Shown here: piece after piece, positions 39,605 through 48,480 of the stretch
Numbering within the stretch: the stretch's first letter is position 1
Layout of the letters: each line of letters starts with the position of its first letter
DNA from: a bacterium
GTDB lineage: Bacteria; Actinomycetota; Acidimicrobiia; Acidimicrobiales; CATQHL01
Reading direction: 5' to 3'
Assembly (NCBI GenBank): GCA_026708055.1
Contig: JAPOVS010000042.1
Location: 1 to 49,361, forward strand
Length of the DNA stretch: 49,361 nt
The notes under the pieces: model-generated
What the model saw: only the letters and a program-made list of their open reading frames with translations
The model's database searches: none
Told to the model about the DNA's origin: nothing
Translations under genes and position numbers: made by a program

Positions 39605-39976
39605 ATGCCGCAGAACATCGCCATCATCGCCGGGGGCGTCTCGGGACTGGGGGCGGCCTGGGCGCTGCATCACAGCGCCGACAGGTTCGACTTCCGGCTG
39701 GGAGAAGGTCATCAGGCGCTGGTGGTTCCAGCACGTGGTGCACGACGTGAAGCACGTGACGCTGCTGGTGAGCCTGTTCCGCTTCATCCAGGGCCCCGGC
39801 GCACCTGGCACTGCGGCGCCCACACGCTGATCAACAGCCAGGAGACCTGCCTGGTGAGCGGCCTGGCCGCCGCCCGCCGGATCGGCGCCGACTACCCCTT
39901 CGACGACCCCGCCGCCCGCCGCACGTTCAACTACTACGGCCGCGTCTTACACGGCTGGCGCTTCCGCAGGGCGTAG
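39605..39976 (+). pseudogene. remnant of an FAD-dependent amine-oxidase-like protein
   Basis: A 123-codon open frame that keeps only the two ends of a much larger flavoprotein. The N-terminus has the dinucleotide motif IAIIAGGVSGLGAAWALHH. The C-terminus (WHCGAHTLINSQETCLVSGLAAARRIGADYPF) is the usual end of such oxidases. Between them, bases ~39717-39800 read in another frame as RWWFQHVVHDVKHVTLLVS, also family-like. So there is a large internal deletion plus a frameshift. Non-functional as an oxidase. Confidence 0.7.
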
Positions 39977-40085
39977 CGCTCCGAGTCGCCGGCGCCCGTA
40001 CGCGAAGGCGATTGTCCCGTTGCGGCCAACCACATCGGTAGCGACCATTCACGACGACAAAGTCCCCGAAAACGACCAATCAGTC

Positions 40086-40166
40086 CGCTATCAGCCGAAA
40101 AATGACCAGTATCCTGAGCCACTAAATCAAGAAAACGTAAACTTATGTGCCTATGGGCTGATATCG
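40086..40166. promoter_or_regulatory. inverted repeat flanking the promoter region of the Fic fusion gene
   Basis: TATCAGCC (40089-40096) and GGCTGATA (40156-40163) are perfect inverted arms 59 bases apart, extending to 11 bases with one mismatch. They bracket an AT-rich stretch just before ATG 40174 and may bind the protein's own N-terminal winged helix (inference). Confidence 0.45.
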
Positions 40167-40173
40167 TTCACTC

Positions 40174-41673
40174 ATGGCGACCGCTCGTCCGCGATGGCCG
40201 ACAGGCCCTCGTACCCTGTTCTTCGACGACGTCGCTTCGCGGACCACTCTGTCCAAGGCGGTCGGCGACGGTCGGATCCGTCGCCTCGCCCCCCGGATCT
40301 ACAGCGCAGACCTCGTCTCCGCAGAGTCCGAGATCATCCGGGCCAACTGGCCGTTGCTCTGCAGCCATCTGATGCCAGGGGCGGTCATCGTGGATCGCTC
40401 GGCGGCGACCTCCGGGGTGGTCTTCGACGGGAGCCTGACCGTTGCCGCCGAAACCAGCCGGAAGATCATCGAGCTGCCCGGCCTCGAGATCCGGATCCGG
40501 TCAGGAACACCGCACCCGTCGGATTCGCCGTGGACCCACGGCCTCGTCATGTCGAGCCCCGCTCGCACTCTCGTCGACAACCTGGAGCCCAGTCGGAGCC
40601 GCGGCGGGCGACCCTCGCGCACGCTGACGATGACCGAACTGGAGGACTGGGTGGCCCGCAAGTACATCACATGGGGCCCCGAACGCACCGACCGCCTCCG
40701 TGCACAAGCCCGCGACCTGGCGGCCACGACGGAACGCGCTCACCACATCGACACCATCGATGCTCTGTTCGATCAACTCACCGGGATCGAACCGGTGCGA
40801 TCCAGGGCCGGCGAACTGTTCACGGCCGTCACGGCCGGTCAAGGATGGGACGGGCGGCGCATCCGCTTGTTCGCACAAGTAGCCGACACTCTCTCCCGAC
40901 TCTCATCCCCTGCCGTGCCGGATTGGCTCGCCGAATGCGATCCGCCAGGCGAGCTGCCGTTCTACGAGAGCTACTTCTCCAACCACATCGAGGGAACCAC
41001 CTTCACCGTTGAGGCGGCGCGCCGCATAGTCGAGACCGGAATCCCGCCGGCAGAGCGACCGGCGGACGGCCACGACATCCTCGGTACGTACCGCTGCGTC
41101 GTCGACCCCGTCGGACGAGCGGCAACGTCGACCGACCCCGACGAACTCATCGGCAATCTGGTCACGCGCCATCAGGAGATCATGCGGGGTCGACCCGACA
41201 AATGTCCGGGGATCTGGAAGACCGAGAACAACCGCGTCGGCTCCTACGACTTCGTCGACAAGAGTCTCGTCGAAGGCACGCTTCGCAAAGGCCTCGAACA
41301 TCTGGGCGATCTGCCCGAAGGGTTCGCGAGAGCTCTCTACCTGATGATCGTCGTCACGGAGGTCCACCCCTTCGAGGACGGCAACGGCCGTGTGGCACGC
41401 GTCATGATGAATGCGGAGCTATCGGCCGCAGCCGCCGCCCGGATCGTCATACCGAGCGTCTACCGGAACGAGTACCTCGCCAGTCTGCGGCGCATCTCCA
41501 CTACGGACGGCGATCTCACTGCATACGTCCGAGTCATGACCCACGCATGGCGGTGGTCGGCTGCGATGCCATGGAACGACACGGCTGCAACGGAGGGCCA
41601 ACTCCTCGCCACCAATGCGCTGCTCGACTCGACCGACGCAGAGGTCAGAGGCATCCGGCTCGAACTCCCGTAG
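40174..41673 (+). CDS. AbiEi-like antitoxin domain fused to Fic AMP-transferase
   Basis: 499-residue protein. Residues ~13-140 resemble the AbiEi antitoxin: winged helix LSKAVGDGRIRRLAPRIYSADL then a linker domain ending SSPARTLVDNL. Residues ~260-490 are a complete Fic protein: inhibitory helix with SNHIEG (Ser269-Gly274, the (S/T)xxxE(G/N) motif placed N-terminal as in class II Fic) and the catalytic loop HPFEDGNGR at 398-406. Fic enzymes transfer AMP or related groups to proteins; autoinhibited by that Glu. The N-terminal domain suggests DNA binding and autoregulation. ATG 40174 has no strong ribosome site. A rare fusion of two toxin-antitoxin themes. Confidence 0.85.
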   Translation: MATARPRWPTGPRTLFFDDVASRTTLSKAVGDGRIRRLAPRIYSADLVSAESEIIRANWPLLCSHLMPGAVIVDRSAATSGVVFDGSLTVAAETSRKIIELPGLEIRIRSGTPHPSDSPWTHGLVMSSPARTLVDNLEPSRSRGGRPSRTLTMTELEDWVARKYITWGPERTDRLRAQARDLAATTERAHHIDTIDALFDQLTGIEPVRSRAGELFTAVTAGQGWDGRRIRLFAQVADTLSRLSSPAVPDWLAECDPPGELPFYESYFSNHIEGTTFTVEAARRIVETGIPPAERPADGHDILGTYRCVVDPVGRAATSTDPDELIGNLVTRHQEIMRGRPDKCPGIWKTENNRVGSYDFVDKSLVEGTLRKGLEHLGDLPEGFARALYLMIVVTEVHPFEDGNGRVARVMMNAELSAAAAARIVIPSVYRNEYLASLRRISTTDGDLTAYVRVMTHAWRWSAAMPWNDTAATEGQLLATNALLDSTDAEVRGIRLELP

Positions 41674-41712
41674 CCGGCAGCACGAACGGTTCGCCCGGGA
41701 CCCCGGTGGTGG

Positions 41713-43012
41713 TCACTGGCGCAGCCGGAGGTTGCCGGGACCGTAGATGGCCTCGCCCAGGACCCGGGCGGGGCGCAGCTCGGCCCGGGCGCCAGCAGGC
41801 CAGTGCGTCTCGAAGTACTCCCGGTCCTTCTGCTCCCCCACCGCAGCGGACACCAGGTAGAAGTGGTCCTCGGCCAGGCGGGTGATGGTGGCCTCGCCCT
41901 CGCGACGCCCCGTCGGGGTGAGCAGGTAGCTGAGTCCGATCCGCCCGACGGCCGGCAGCGTGTTCGTGGTCAACCGGTCCAGCACCGCGGCGGCGTCGGG
42001 ACCGACGAGGTCGAACTTGGCGAAGGCGGTGAGGTCCAGGATCCCGACCCGTTCCCGCACCGCCCGGCACTCGGCGGCCACGACCGGGAACCACCGGGTG
42101 CGGCGGAAGGCCACGATGTCCTCGGGGGCCAGCCCGGCCGTACCCGGGAACCACTTGGGCCGCTCCCACCCGTAGACCTGGGTGAAGACGGCGCCCTTGG
42201 CTTCGAGGCGCGCCTGCAGCGGGGTCTCCCGGTAGGGCCGCAGCCGGGGGCGCTCCAGACCCGGGATCGGCGTGCGGTGGCGGTACTCGTAGTCCTCGCT
42301 GCCCTTGAGGCGCCCGTAGCGGGCCGCGTCGCCTGCTGGCACGAAGCCGAAGCGCCGGGCGCGTCGTAGGCGCGCACGCTCAGCTCGGTCTCGCCGTGGA
42401 CCATCCAGCGAGCCAGCTCGCGGTCCAGGCCGGGGCCGTCGGCGATGCCCACCTGCACGCCGGCCATCATCCAGAAGTTCGGGATGCCCGAGGGTCCCAG
42501 CAGCGCCTCGCCGTCGGGCGTGTGGGGGATGGCGCCCCGGATGACCTAGCGGATGCCGAGCTCCTCGAACAGCGGCACCCGCTCGTAGGCCCGCGCCAGC
42601 CAGAAGCCGATTCGGTCGAAGTCGGCGGCGAACAGGGGGCTCTCCAGCGACCAGTCGGGCCCGTCGATCCAGGCCGCCTCGGCGCCGTGCTGCTCGTAGA
42701 TGCCGATGAGGCCCGACTGCTGCTCCTGGCGCACGTAGCCCGAGATGTAGTCGTCGCGGACCACGGGCAACTCGTGCTCCAGCCAGGAGAACTCCTCGGC
42801 GGTGCCGGTGATGAGGTAGCTGTGCAGCACGTTGGCCAGCAGCGCCGTCAGACCCACCATCCCCGCCACCTGTGGTGCGTAGCAGCCGGCGGCGTTGACG
42901 ACATGTTCGGCCACCACGGTGCCGGCCTCGGTGACGACGTCGAAGCAGCCGTCGGCCCGGCGGTTGATCTTGAGCACCCGGTTGCGGCGGCTGAGGGCGG
43001 CGAGGTGCCGTC
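41713..43012 (-). pseudogene. decayed dimethylglycine-dehydrogenase-like FAD/GcvT protein
   Basis: Pieces of a two-domain oxidoreductase spread over frames. Bases ~43012-42546 encode the middle and end of the FAD domain (VVAEHVVNAAGCYAPQVAGM) and stop at an in-frame TAG near 42546. Beyond it GTPDGEALLGPSG-type and WMMAGVQVGIADGPG sequence continues, a frameshift follows near 42360, then a GcvT-like folate domain (YGWERPKWFP, GILDLTAFAKFDLVGP). The N-terminal GxGxxG is missing and the folate domain jumps from FETHW to a C-terminal ARVLGEAIYGPGN, so an internal part is gone. Family members demethylate dimethylglycine or sarcosine. Confidence 0.75.
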
Positions 43013-43015
43013 CCG

Positions 43016-43801
43016 GTGAGCGTCACCGCGCCGGCACCCCCGCGCGACCCCTCGCCCATCCTGCAGGCGCTCACCAACGCCTTGGAGGCGATGTCGCCGC
43101 AGGTTCGCCGGGCCGCCACCTACGTGCTGAACCATCCGGGCGAGGTGGCGGTCACCTCCATGCGGGGGATCGCCGAGGCGGCCGAGGTGAACCCGAACAC
43201 GCTGGTGCGCATGGCCCGGGCCGTGGGCTTCGGCGGCTATGAGGATTTCCGGGAACCGTTCCGGCAGCAGGCGGCCGACGGTACGCCGTCGTTCCCCGAT
43301 AGGGCCCGGTTCCTGCAGTCCATCAACGAGGGCGGCCGCCACGGCGCCTTGCTGGCGGGAATGGCAGCGGCGGCCCTCGGCAACGTCGAGTCGCTGTTCG
43401 CCGACGTGCAGGCCGGCGACCTGAAGGCCGCCGCCGACCTCATCAACGCCGCCCGGCGCGCCTACGTGCTGGGCGTCGGCGTGGCCAAACCCCTGGCGGA
43501 GAACTTCGCGTACCTGGCCGGCATGGCGGTGGACAACGTCACCGCCATCCCCACCATCGGGCTCGCCATCGACGACGTCGCCCGGATGCGCCGCGACGAC
43601 GTGCTGGTGTCCATGACATTCAGCCCCTTCCGCAGCGAGATCGTGGAGACGGTCCGCCTGGCCGACCGCCGCGGCGTGCCGGTCATCGCCATCAGCGACA
43701 CCTGGGCGGCGCCGATTGCCGCCCCGGCGGCGCACGCATTCATCGTGCCCGACGACTCGCCGCTGCCGTTCTCGTCCTGCATCGCCGCGGTGGCCGAGAG
43801 C
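43016..43801 (+). pseudogene. RpiR/MurR-type regulator lacking its C-terminus
   Basis: About 262 codons of an RpiR-family regulator: N-terminal helix-turn-helix (ILQALTNALEAMSPQVRRAA, MRGIAEAAEVNPNTLVRMAR) and a SIS sugar-isomerase-like domain (AYVLGVGVAKPLAENFAYLA, DDVLVSMTFSPFRSEIVETV). The frame then runs without a stop into histidinol-phosphate aminotransferase sequence, so the last helices of SIS are lost. Family members sense phosphorylated or amino metabolites. GTG 43016 has no strong ribosome site. The HTH could still be made as part of the chimera. Confidence 0.7.
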
Positions 43802-44273
43802 CTCGACCGGCTGCACCTCTACCCGTCGTGGACCGCCGAGCCGCTGCGCAGCAGGATCGCCGAGGTCCACGGCTACGCCCCCGAACAGGTGATCTGCGGT
43901 GCCGGGGAGACCGAGATCATCTCGCTGATCATCCGCTCGTTCTGGGAGCCCGGCGGTCGCATCCAGATGCCCGGCCCGTGCTTCCCCATCTACCACCTCT
44001 TCGCGGAGGCCGAGGGGCGCCGCCCGGCGCCGCTTCGAGTCCCTGGAGCGGTTCCGGATGGTGCCCGGGAGCTGCGCCAACTTCTTCCTGGTGGAGGTAC
44101 TCGATCCCGACACCGACTCCACTCGGGTGTTCGAGGTGTTGCTGGAGCGAGGGGTCATCGTGAAGGACGGGGCGGTGTCGTGGCGGGGGCTCGGCGACCG
44201 CTTCCTGCGCTGCGACGTGAACCTCATCGAGCGGATGGACCACCTCGTCGACGCCCTGGCCGACCTGGGCTGA
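43802..44273 (+). pseudogene. remnant of a HisC-like aminotransferase
   Basis: Fused in frame to the RpiR remnant. LHLYPSWTAEPLRSRIAEVH and VICGAGETEIISLIIRSF are the N-terminal part of a histidinol-phosphate-type aminotransferase. After about 44024 the frame changes and sequence resumes with FRMVPGSCANFFLVEV and the C-terminal domain, ending at TGA 44273. The middle, including the PLP-binding lysine, is deleted, so no activity is possible. Confidence 0.72.
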
Positions 44274-44300
44274 GGGCGTCGGGGGGGCACGGGCGAGGGG

Positions 44301-45014
44301 GTGAGCAACATGGACGACACCCGGCCGGCGGGCCTGGCGGCCCGCTACTACACCGACCCGGAGATCTTCGACCGGGAGCTTCAGAGCGTCTTCGCCCCCT
44401 CCTGGCATCTCGTGGGGCACCGGTCACAGGTGGCGGCGCCGGGGCAGCTGATCACCGCCACCGTCGGCGACGAGAGCGTGATCGTGGCGAACGACGCCGG
44501 GGCGGTGCGCGCCTTCTACAACGTCTGCCAGCACCGCGGCCACGAACTCGTCGCCGTCGAGGCGGACACCGTCGACAGCATCACCTGTCCGTATCACGCC
44601 TGGTCCTACAGCCTCGGCGGGCGGCTGTTGCACGCCCGGGGCGAGGACGTGGGCGAGTTGTGCGTGCCGCCGGTGCGGGTGGAAGCCCTCGCCGGGTTCC
44701 TGTACGTGAACCTCGACCCCGGCGCGGCGTCGCTGGCGGAGACGGCGCCCGGCCTGGAGGCCGGCCTGCTGGCGCTGGCCCCCGACGCCGGCGAGAGGCT
44801 GCTGACGTCCCGGCGCACCCGGCGGATCGCCGCCAACTGGAAGCTGGCGGTGGAGAACTACAACGAGTGCTACCACTGCCCCAACGCGCACAAGTCGTTC
44901 ACGACGGGGGTGATCGACCCCGGCAGCTACCGCATCGCTCCGCGGGAGTTCCTCATCCACCACACGGCGCAGGGACCGGCGCCGGAGCGGGCGGCCTGGT
45001 CCCGCCCGGCCTGA
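44301..45014 (+). pseudogene. truncated Rieske oxygenase alpha subunit (betaine/carnitine monooxygenase-like)
   Basis: 237 residues of a protein usually ~380-430 long. The Rieske cluster motif is complete: CQHRGHELV and CPYHAWSYSLGG (CxH...CxxH). The catalytic domain begins with NWKLAVENYNECYHCPNAH, which contains iron ligands seen in GbcA/CntA-type monooxygenases. It breaks off after GSYRIAPREF, and the third metal ligand (Asp) region is absent. GTG 44301 or ATG 44310 (GAGGGG better spaced for the latter) may start it. Next to a dimethylglycine-dehydrogenase relic, betaine demethylation is the likely former role. Confidence 0.72.
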
Positions 45015-45280
45015 CAGGCACCCTCCACAGCACGCTCGAAGAGCCAACCCGTCCGGTCACCCACCTAACCGAGGCTCTCCGCTCCGCCGGAGGCGGCTGA
45101 GGGTCGAGCCCGGCGGACCTCGACGTCCTCGGCGTGCTCGGCGAGGACTCCATGAGCCAGCTCTACCCCCAGCGCGATAGCGTCGCCACAGCCGAGGTCA
45201 CAGCCGGGGCAACCAGTCACCGAGGCTCATCCCCAAAGCCCACCGGACGCCCCCGCGGCCCGTTGAGAGAGGAACGGAAC

Positions 45281-45757
45281 GTGGCGACACCGACGAACGA
45301 GAAGCAGCCCTTCATGCCACCGCGTTGGTTCGTTCGCCTTGCTTGGCGGATTCATAGTGATCTGTACCGCCTCACGAGAAGGAGGAAGGGCCTCCGTCCA
45401 CCAAGGCCTGATCAGTATGGCTTGATGCATTTGACAGCGATTGGGCGCCGCTCGGGGCGCGAACGACCGGTGATGCTCGCCTATGTCGAGGATGGCCCGA
45501 ACCTGGTCACCCTCGCCATGAACGGCTGGGACCCCGCTGAGCCGGCGTGGTGGCTGAACCTCCAGGCCACCCCCGAGGCCCACGTCGCGCTGGTCGACGG
45601 CGAACGTGACGTGGTCGCACGGGTGGCGACGGACGAGGAGCGACAACGCCTCTGGCAACGATGGGCCGAGGTGAACAAGAAGCTCGACGCATTCGCTGAG
45701 CGCCGTCCGAACGGGACCGCCGTCGTCGTCCTGGAGCCCGCCAAGGCGCCCGCCTAG
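45281..45757 (+). CDS. deazaflavin (F420)-dependent nitroreductase family protein
   Basis: 158-residue split-barrel protein of the DDN family. HLTAIGRRSGRERPVMLAYV followed by NLVTLAMNGWDPAEPAWWLNL and TPEAHVALVDG are the family core that binds coenzyme F420. Native substrates are unknown; homologues reduce quinones or nitro compounds. GTG 45281 has AGAGAGGAA upstream and suits the family N-terminus better than the longer frame from 45134. It looks intact, unlike the genes before it. The spacer before it (45015-45280) holds no gene I recognise. Confidence 0.85.
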   Translation: MATPTNEKQPFMPPRWFVRLAWRIHSDLYRLTRRRKGLRPPRPDQYGLMHLTAIGRRSGRERPVMLAYVEDGPNLVTLAMNGWDPAEPAWWLNLQATPEAHVALVDGERDVVARVATDEERQRLWQRWAEVNKKLDAFAERRPNGTAVVVLEPAKAPA

Positions 45758-45896
45758 CTACGAACTTCGGCTACCGCTGCATTGCCGGGCCCGGGGTACG
45801 AGTTCGTCGGTGCAACAGGCGTGGCCGAGCGGCTCTGGAGCAACCTCGAGTGCCGCTACCGGGAGCACCGGGCCCGCCTCGCCGAGGTGGAGCGGT

Positions 45897-45946
45897 AATG
45901 ACATATTCACAAGGACAATCCGGCTGTATCTCACGAATATGCCATA
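45897..45946. repeat. 50-bp palindromic element, left copy
   Basis: Starts with AATGACATA and ends with TATGCCATA, an imperfect version of the right copy at 47686-47735: same length, same orientation, same end motifs and followed by the same AACT. It ends 7 bases before the stop codon of the AlbA_2 gene. The interior is poorly conserved. Confidence 0.65.
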
Positions 45947-45953
45947 ACTGCGA

Positions 45954-47693
45954 TCATTGCCTTGCGGCGGGCGGTCCAGGGATGACGTAGTGGCTGCCCC
46001 GCCTGCTGCCGCGGCGCTCCAGGCGGCCGGCGGCGACGAGGGCGTTGAGCACCCGCAGCGCGGCCACCCGGTCGAGGCCGGTTCGGTCCCGGACAGCCTC
46101 GTTGGTCACGTGCCCTTCCCTCGCCAGCGCCATCACCACCTCACCGGGGTCCACCGGCCGGACACGCACACCGCCGGGGCCCTCGACGCCCTCGAGATGC
46201 GGCGCCAGCACGTAGGTGGCACCCGAGCCCGTGCCCCGCTGTTGCACGAAGCCGCGGTCGCGCAGGCGGCGGAGTGCCGCCCGGGCCTCGGCGGCGCCGA
46301 CGTCGAGCAACCGGCGGACGTGGCCGTTGGTGAGCGTCTCGCCCCGGGCGACCTCCAGCAACACGCGGGCGTCCCTCCCCTCGGTGCCGTCCGGCATTCC
46401 CCCGGGGTCGCCGACCGAGTGGGGCCGCAGGGCGCCGGACGCCTCGCCGCTCAGCGTTCGAGCCAGCCAGGCCCGCTCCGGCGGCGCCGCCTCGGACCCC
46501 AGCAGCAGCGTGACGGTGACCGACGAGTCGTCCGCCTCGAATCGCGGCGGTGCCATGAGGTTCAGGGCCATGTGGTCGCGCATGAGGCGGACGCCGCGTC
46601 CCGCGTCCTCGGCGATGCCGAAGAAGCGCAGCGTGCGGATCAACAGCACGTTGCGGGGGACCGACCGGAGGGCCAGCAGGTCGAGGGACACGCCGTCAGG
46701 CAACCCGCCCGGCGAGCGCACCACCACCCGGTCGGGTCGAATCTCGATGCGCACCGCCTCGGCAGCCGCCGTCGGCGCGTAGGACCGGTGGGCGACGGCG
46801 TTGGCGATCGCCTCCCGCAGCACGGCCCGGGGAAGGCGGTGCAGTTCGTGGCGCAGCACGCCCAGCACCACCAGGTCGAAACCCAACTCGTCGAGCACGA
46901 AGTCGACGGCCGCTTCGATCTGCCGCTGCAGCGGACCGCGGAACTCGGCGCGCCGGTCGTAGTCCAGCGCCTCGGACCGGTAGCGGAACACCTCGACGAA
47001 CGGCTTCCCCAAGACCCCGGCGGGATCGGCCAGCAGGTACAGCGCCCCAGCGACGCTCAGGCGGTCCCCGTCGCCGTTGTGCACCAGGAAACCGCTGTCG
47101 CGCAGGCGATCCAGCAACTCCGACTCCGGCGCTCCCGGCGACACCGGCCACTGCCACGCCCCGGACAGTTCCCCCGCCAGGCCGGGATCGATGGCGTCGG
47201 GCCGCAGCGCTGTGGGAGCCGCCTCCACCGTGCGCACGAACCGCCGGGCGATGAAGTCGGAGAGTTCGGCCCCGAGCAGCGTGTGGTTGGAGACGCCGCG
47301 CCGCTCTTTCACCGTGCCGCTTGCGAGTTGCGCGAATCCGTCCCGGCGACGCCCGACCCCGATGGCCACGACCGTGCGCCCATCCACAATGAGCCGATGT
47401 ATGTGGTGCGGTCCCAGGTCGCGCACCTGGCCCAGGGTGTTCCGGAGCCGGGTCTCGCCGCCGGCTGCGAGGTCCACGCCGCGGACCACCCCGTCGTCGG
47501 TCACGCCGAGGAGCACCACCCCGCCATCGGCGTTCGAGAACGCCATCGCCGTCTCGGCGATGCGGGAGTGCGACACACCCTCCTTGAACTCGACATGAAG
47601 ACCCTCGCACGGGAACTCCGCAGCAAACTCCGCGGCGGTGAGAGTGACCGCAGGCGCGCGCCCAGAGGCAGGGTGGAACATCGGATATGACAT
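45954..47693 (-). CDS. AlbA_2 (Schlafen-like) plus GHKL ATPase regulator
   Basis: 579-residue protein. An AlbA_2 DNA/nucleic-acid-binding domain comes first (CEGLHVEFKEGVSHSRIAET, MAFSNADGGVVLLGVTDDG). A GHKL ATP-binding C-terminal subdomain follows (VLREAIANAVAHRSYAPT with catalytic-type Glu and Asn, and SPGGLPDGVS), then at least one, probably two winged-helix segments at the C-terminus (NGHVRRLLDVGAAEARAALRRL; TNEAVRDRTGLDRVAALRVLNAL). Such proteins are predicted transcription regulators, sometimes in defence loci. The start ATG 47693 lies inside the right palindromic element; ATG 47681 is the alternative. It stands alone between two 50-bp elements. Confidence 0.8.
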   Translation of the reverse strand: MSYPMFHPASGRAPAVTLTAAEFAAEFPCEGLHVEFKEGVSHSRIAETAMAFSNADGGVVLLGVTDDGVVRGVDLAAGGETRLRNTLGQVRDLGPHHIHRLIVDGRTVVAIGVGRRRDGFAQLASGTVKERRGVSNHTLLGAELSDFIARRFVRTVEAAPTALRPDAIDPGLAGELSGAWQWPVSPGAPESELLDRLRDSGFLVHNGDGDRLSVAGALYLLADPAGVLGKPFVEVFRYRSEALDYDRRAEFRGPLQRQIEAAVDFVLDELGFDLVVLGVLRHELHRLPRAVLREAIANAVAHRSYAPTAAAEAVRIEIRPDRVVVRSPGGLPDGVSLDLLALRSVPRNVLLIRTLRFFGIAEDAGRGVRLMRDHMALNLMAPPRFEADDSSVTVTLLLGSEAAPPERAWLARTLSGEASGALRPHSVGDPGGMPDGTEGRDARVLLEVARGETLTNGHVRRLLDVGAAEARAALRRLRDRGFVQQRGTGSGATYVLAPHLEGVEGPGGVRVRPVDPGEVVMALAREGHVTNEAVRDRTGLDRVAALRVLNALVAAGRLERRGSRRGSHYVIPGPPAARQ

Positions 47694-47735
47694 ACTCGTA
47701 TCTAGTACAGTAGCCGTCTGTACGATTATGTCATA
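47686..47735. repeat. 50-bp palindromic element, right copy
   Basis: Perfect outer arms TATGACATA (47686-47694) and TATGTCATA (47727-47735), and an inner pair GTACAG (47705-47710) and CTGTAC (47718-47723). It overlaps the start of the AlbA_2 gene and ends one base before the next gene's stop codon. It could be the operator of that gene and/or a recombination site. Confidence 0.7.
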
Positions 47736-47736
47736 A

Positions 47737-48480
47737 CTAGACTCCGGGCCCGGCGCTCGGGGCCGTGACGCGGTAGCCCAGCGTCTCGAGCGCGCCGACC
47801 GCCTCCTCGGGGAACTGCCGGGCCGTCGCCCGGGCCTGTTGCCGCTCCCACGCATCCACCGATTCGAGCACCTTCGGCTTCCAACCCGCCTTCCAGTCGT
47901 TGAAGAGATTCTCCCTGTCCAGGAACAGCAGGAACTCCTCGAGGGTCGGCCGGAACCGGCGCCCGCCGACGGGGAAGTGCAGCGCGTGCAGATCGGGAGC
48001 GGGCCGACCGCTGGATCCGTACATCCACGCCAGTTCCGGCGAGTTCGCATGCAGATGAACGTGCGCCGCGGCCCGATCACGGCCCAGCCAACTCCGGTCG
48101 TACTCGACCCGTACGAGCGGGCGCGGCCGTTTGCGCCCCCCGGTCACGTCAGCCCAGAGCCCGACCAGGGAGGTGGCGACTCGCAGGTGACCACCGGTCG
48201 GGCTCATCTCGACGTTGTAGTGCGCATTCAGGAACAGTGCAGGCGCGCTCGGCGCATCAGCGGCACGGAGGAGGGCGAGACCCCCGGTCAGGTCGCTGTG
48301 GCGTTCAACGACCCGGACGAACGCCAGATCGTCGTCACGGTAACTCGTGGCCTCGAACCTGGCCGGCGTGTCGATTGCCCCGACGAGCACCGCGTTCAGG
48401 CTGCCCACGAACTCCTCAACGCGTGGCCGAAGATTCCGTGCCGTCACCGCCCGAGCAACGCGTTCTTGTAGAGAAGCCAC
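47737..48480 (-). CDS. unrecognised 247-aa protein, second gene of a two-gene module
   Basis: No family recognised. It opens with a helical LQERVARAVTARNLRPRVEE region. Candidate active or structural residues are in AAHVHLHANS (HxHLH) and DLHALHFPVGGRRFRPTLEEFLLFLD; the C-terminal 60 residues are helical and rich in Trp and Arg. Not predicted to be secreted or membrane-bound. The gene overlaps the preceding 55-aa gene by 37 bases. Small-then-large overlapping order recalls toxin-antitoxin pairs, but nothing in the sequence proves that. ATG 48480 has no strong ribosome site. Confidence 0.6.
   Translation of the reverse strand: MASLQERVARAVTARNLRPRVEEFVGSLNAVLVGAIDTPARFEATSYRDDDLAFVRVVERHSDLTGGLALLRAADAPSAPALFLNAHYNVEMSPTGGHLRVATSLVGLWADVTGGRKRPRPLVRVEYDRSWLGRDRAAAHVHLHANSPELAWMYGSSGRPAPDLHALHFPVGGRRFRPTLEEFLLFLDRENLFNDWKAGWKPKVLESVDAWERQQARATARQFPEEAVGALETLGYRVTAPSAGPGV

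Noticed and set aside
43016-45100. Single 694-codon open frame on the plus strand
   Set aside because: After about 44024 it leaves aminotransferase sequence and runs out of frame across the HisC C-terminus and the Rieske gene; the later part is Arg/Gly/Pro-rich shadow, not a real protein.
45760-45896. Short frame ending ...RYREHRARLAEVER before the left 50-bp element
   Set aside because: It may be the tail of another deleted gene of the decayed cluster, but it is too short to assign to a family, so it is not listed as a feature.
45897-47735. Integron attC sites around the AlbA_2 gene
   Set aside because: The elements have no GTTRRRY/RYYYAAC core sites and no integrase gene is present in the window.
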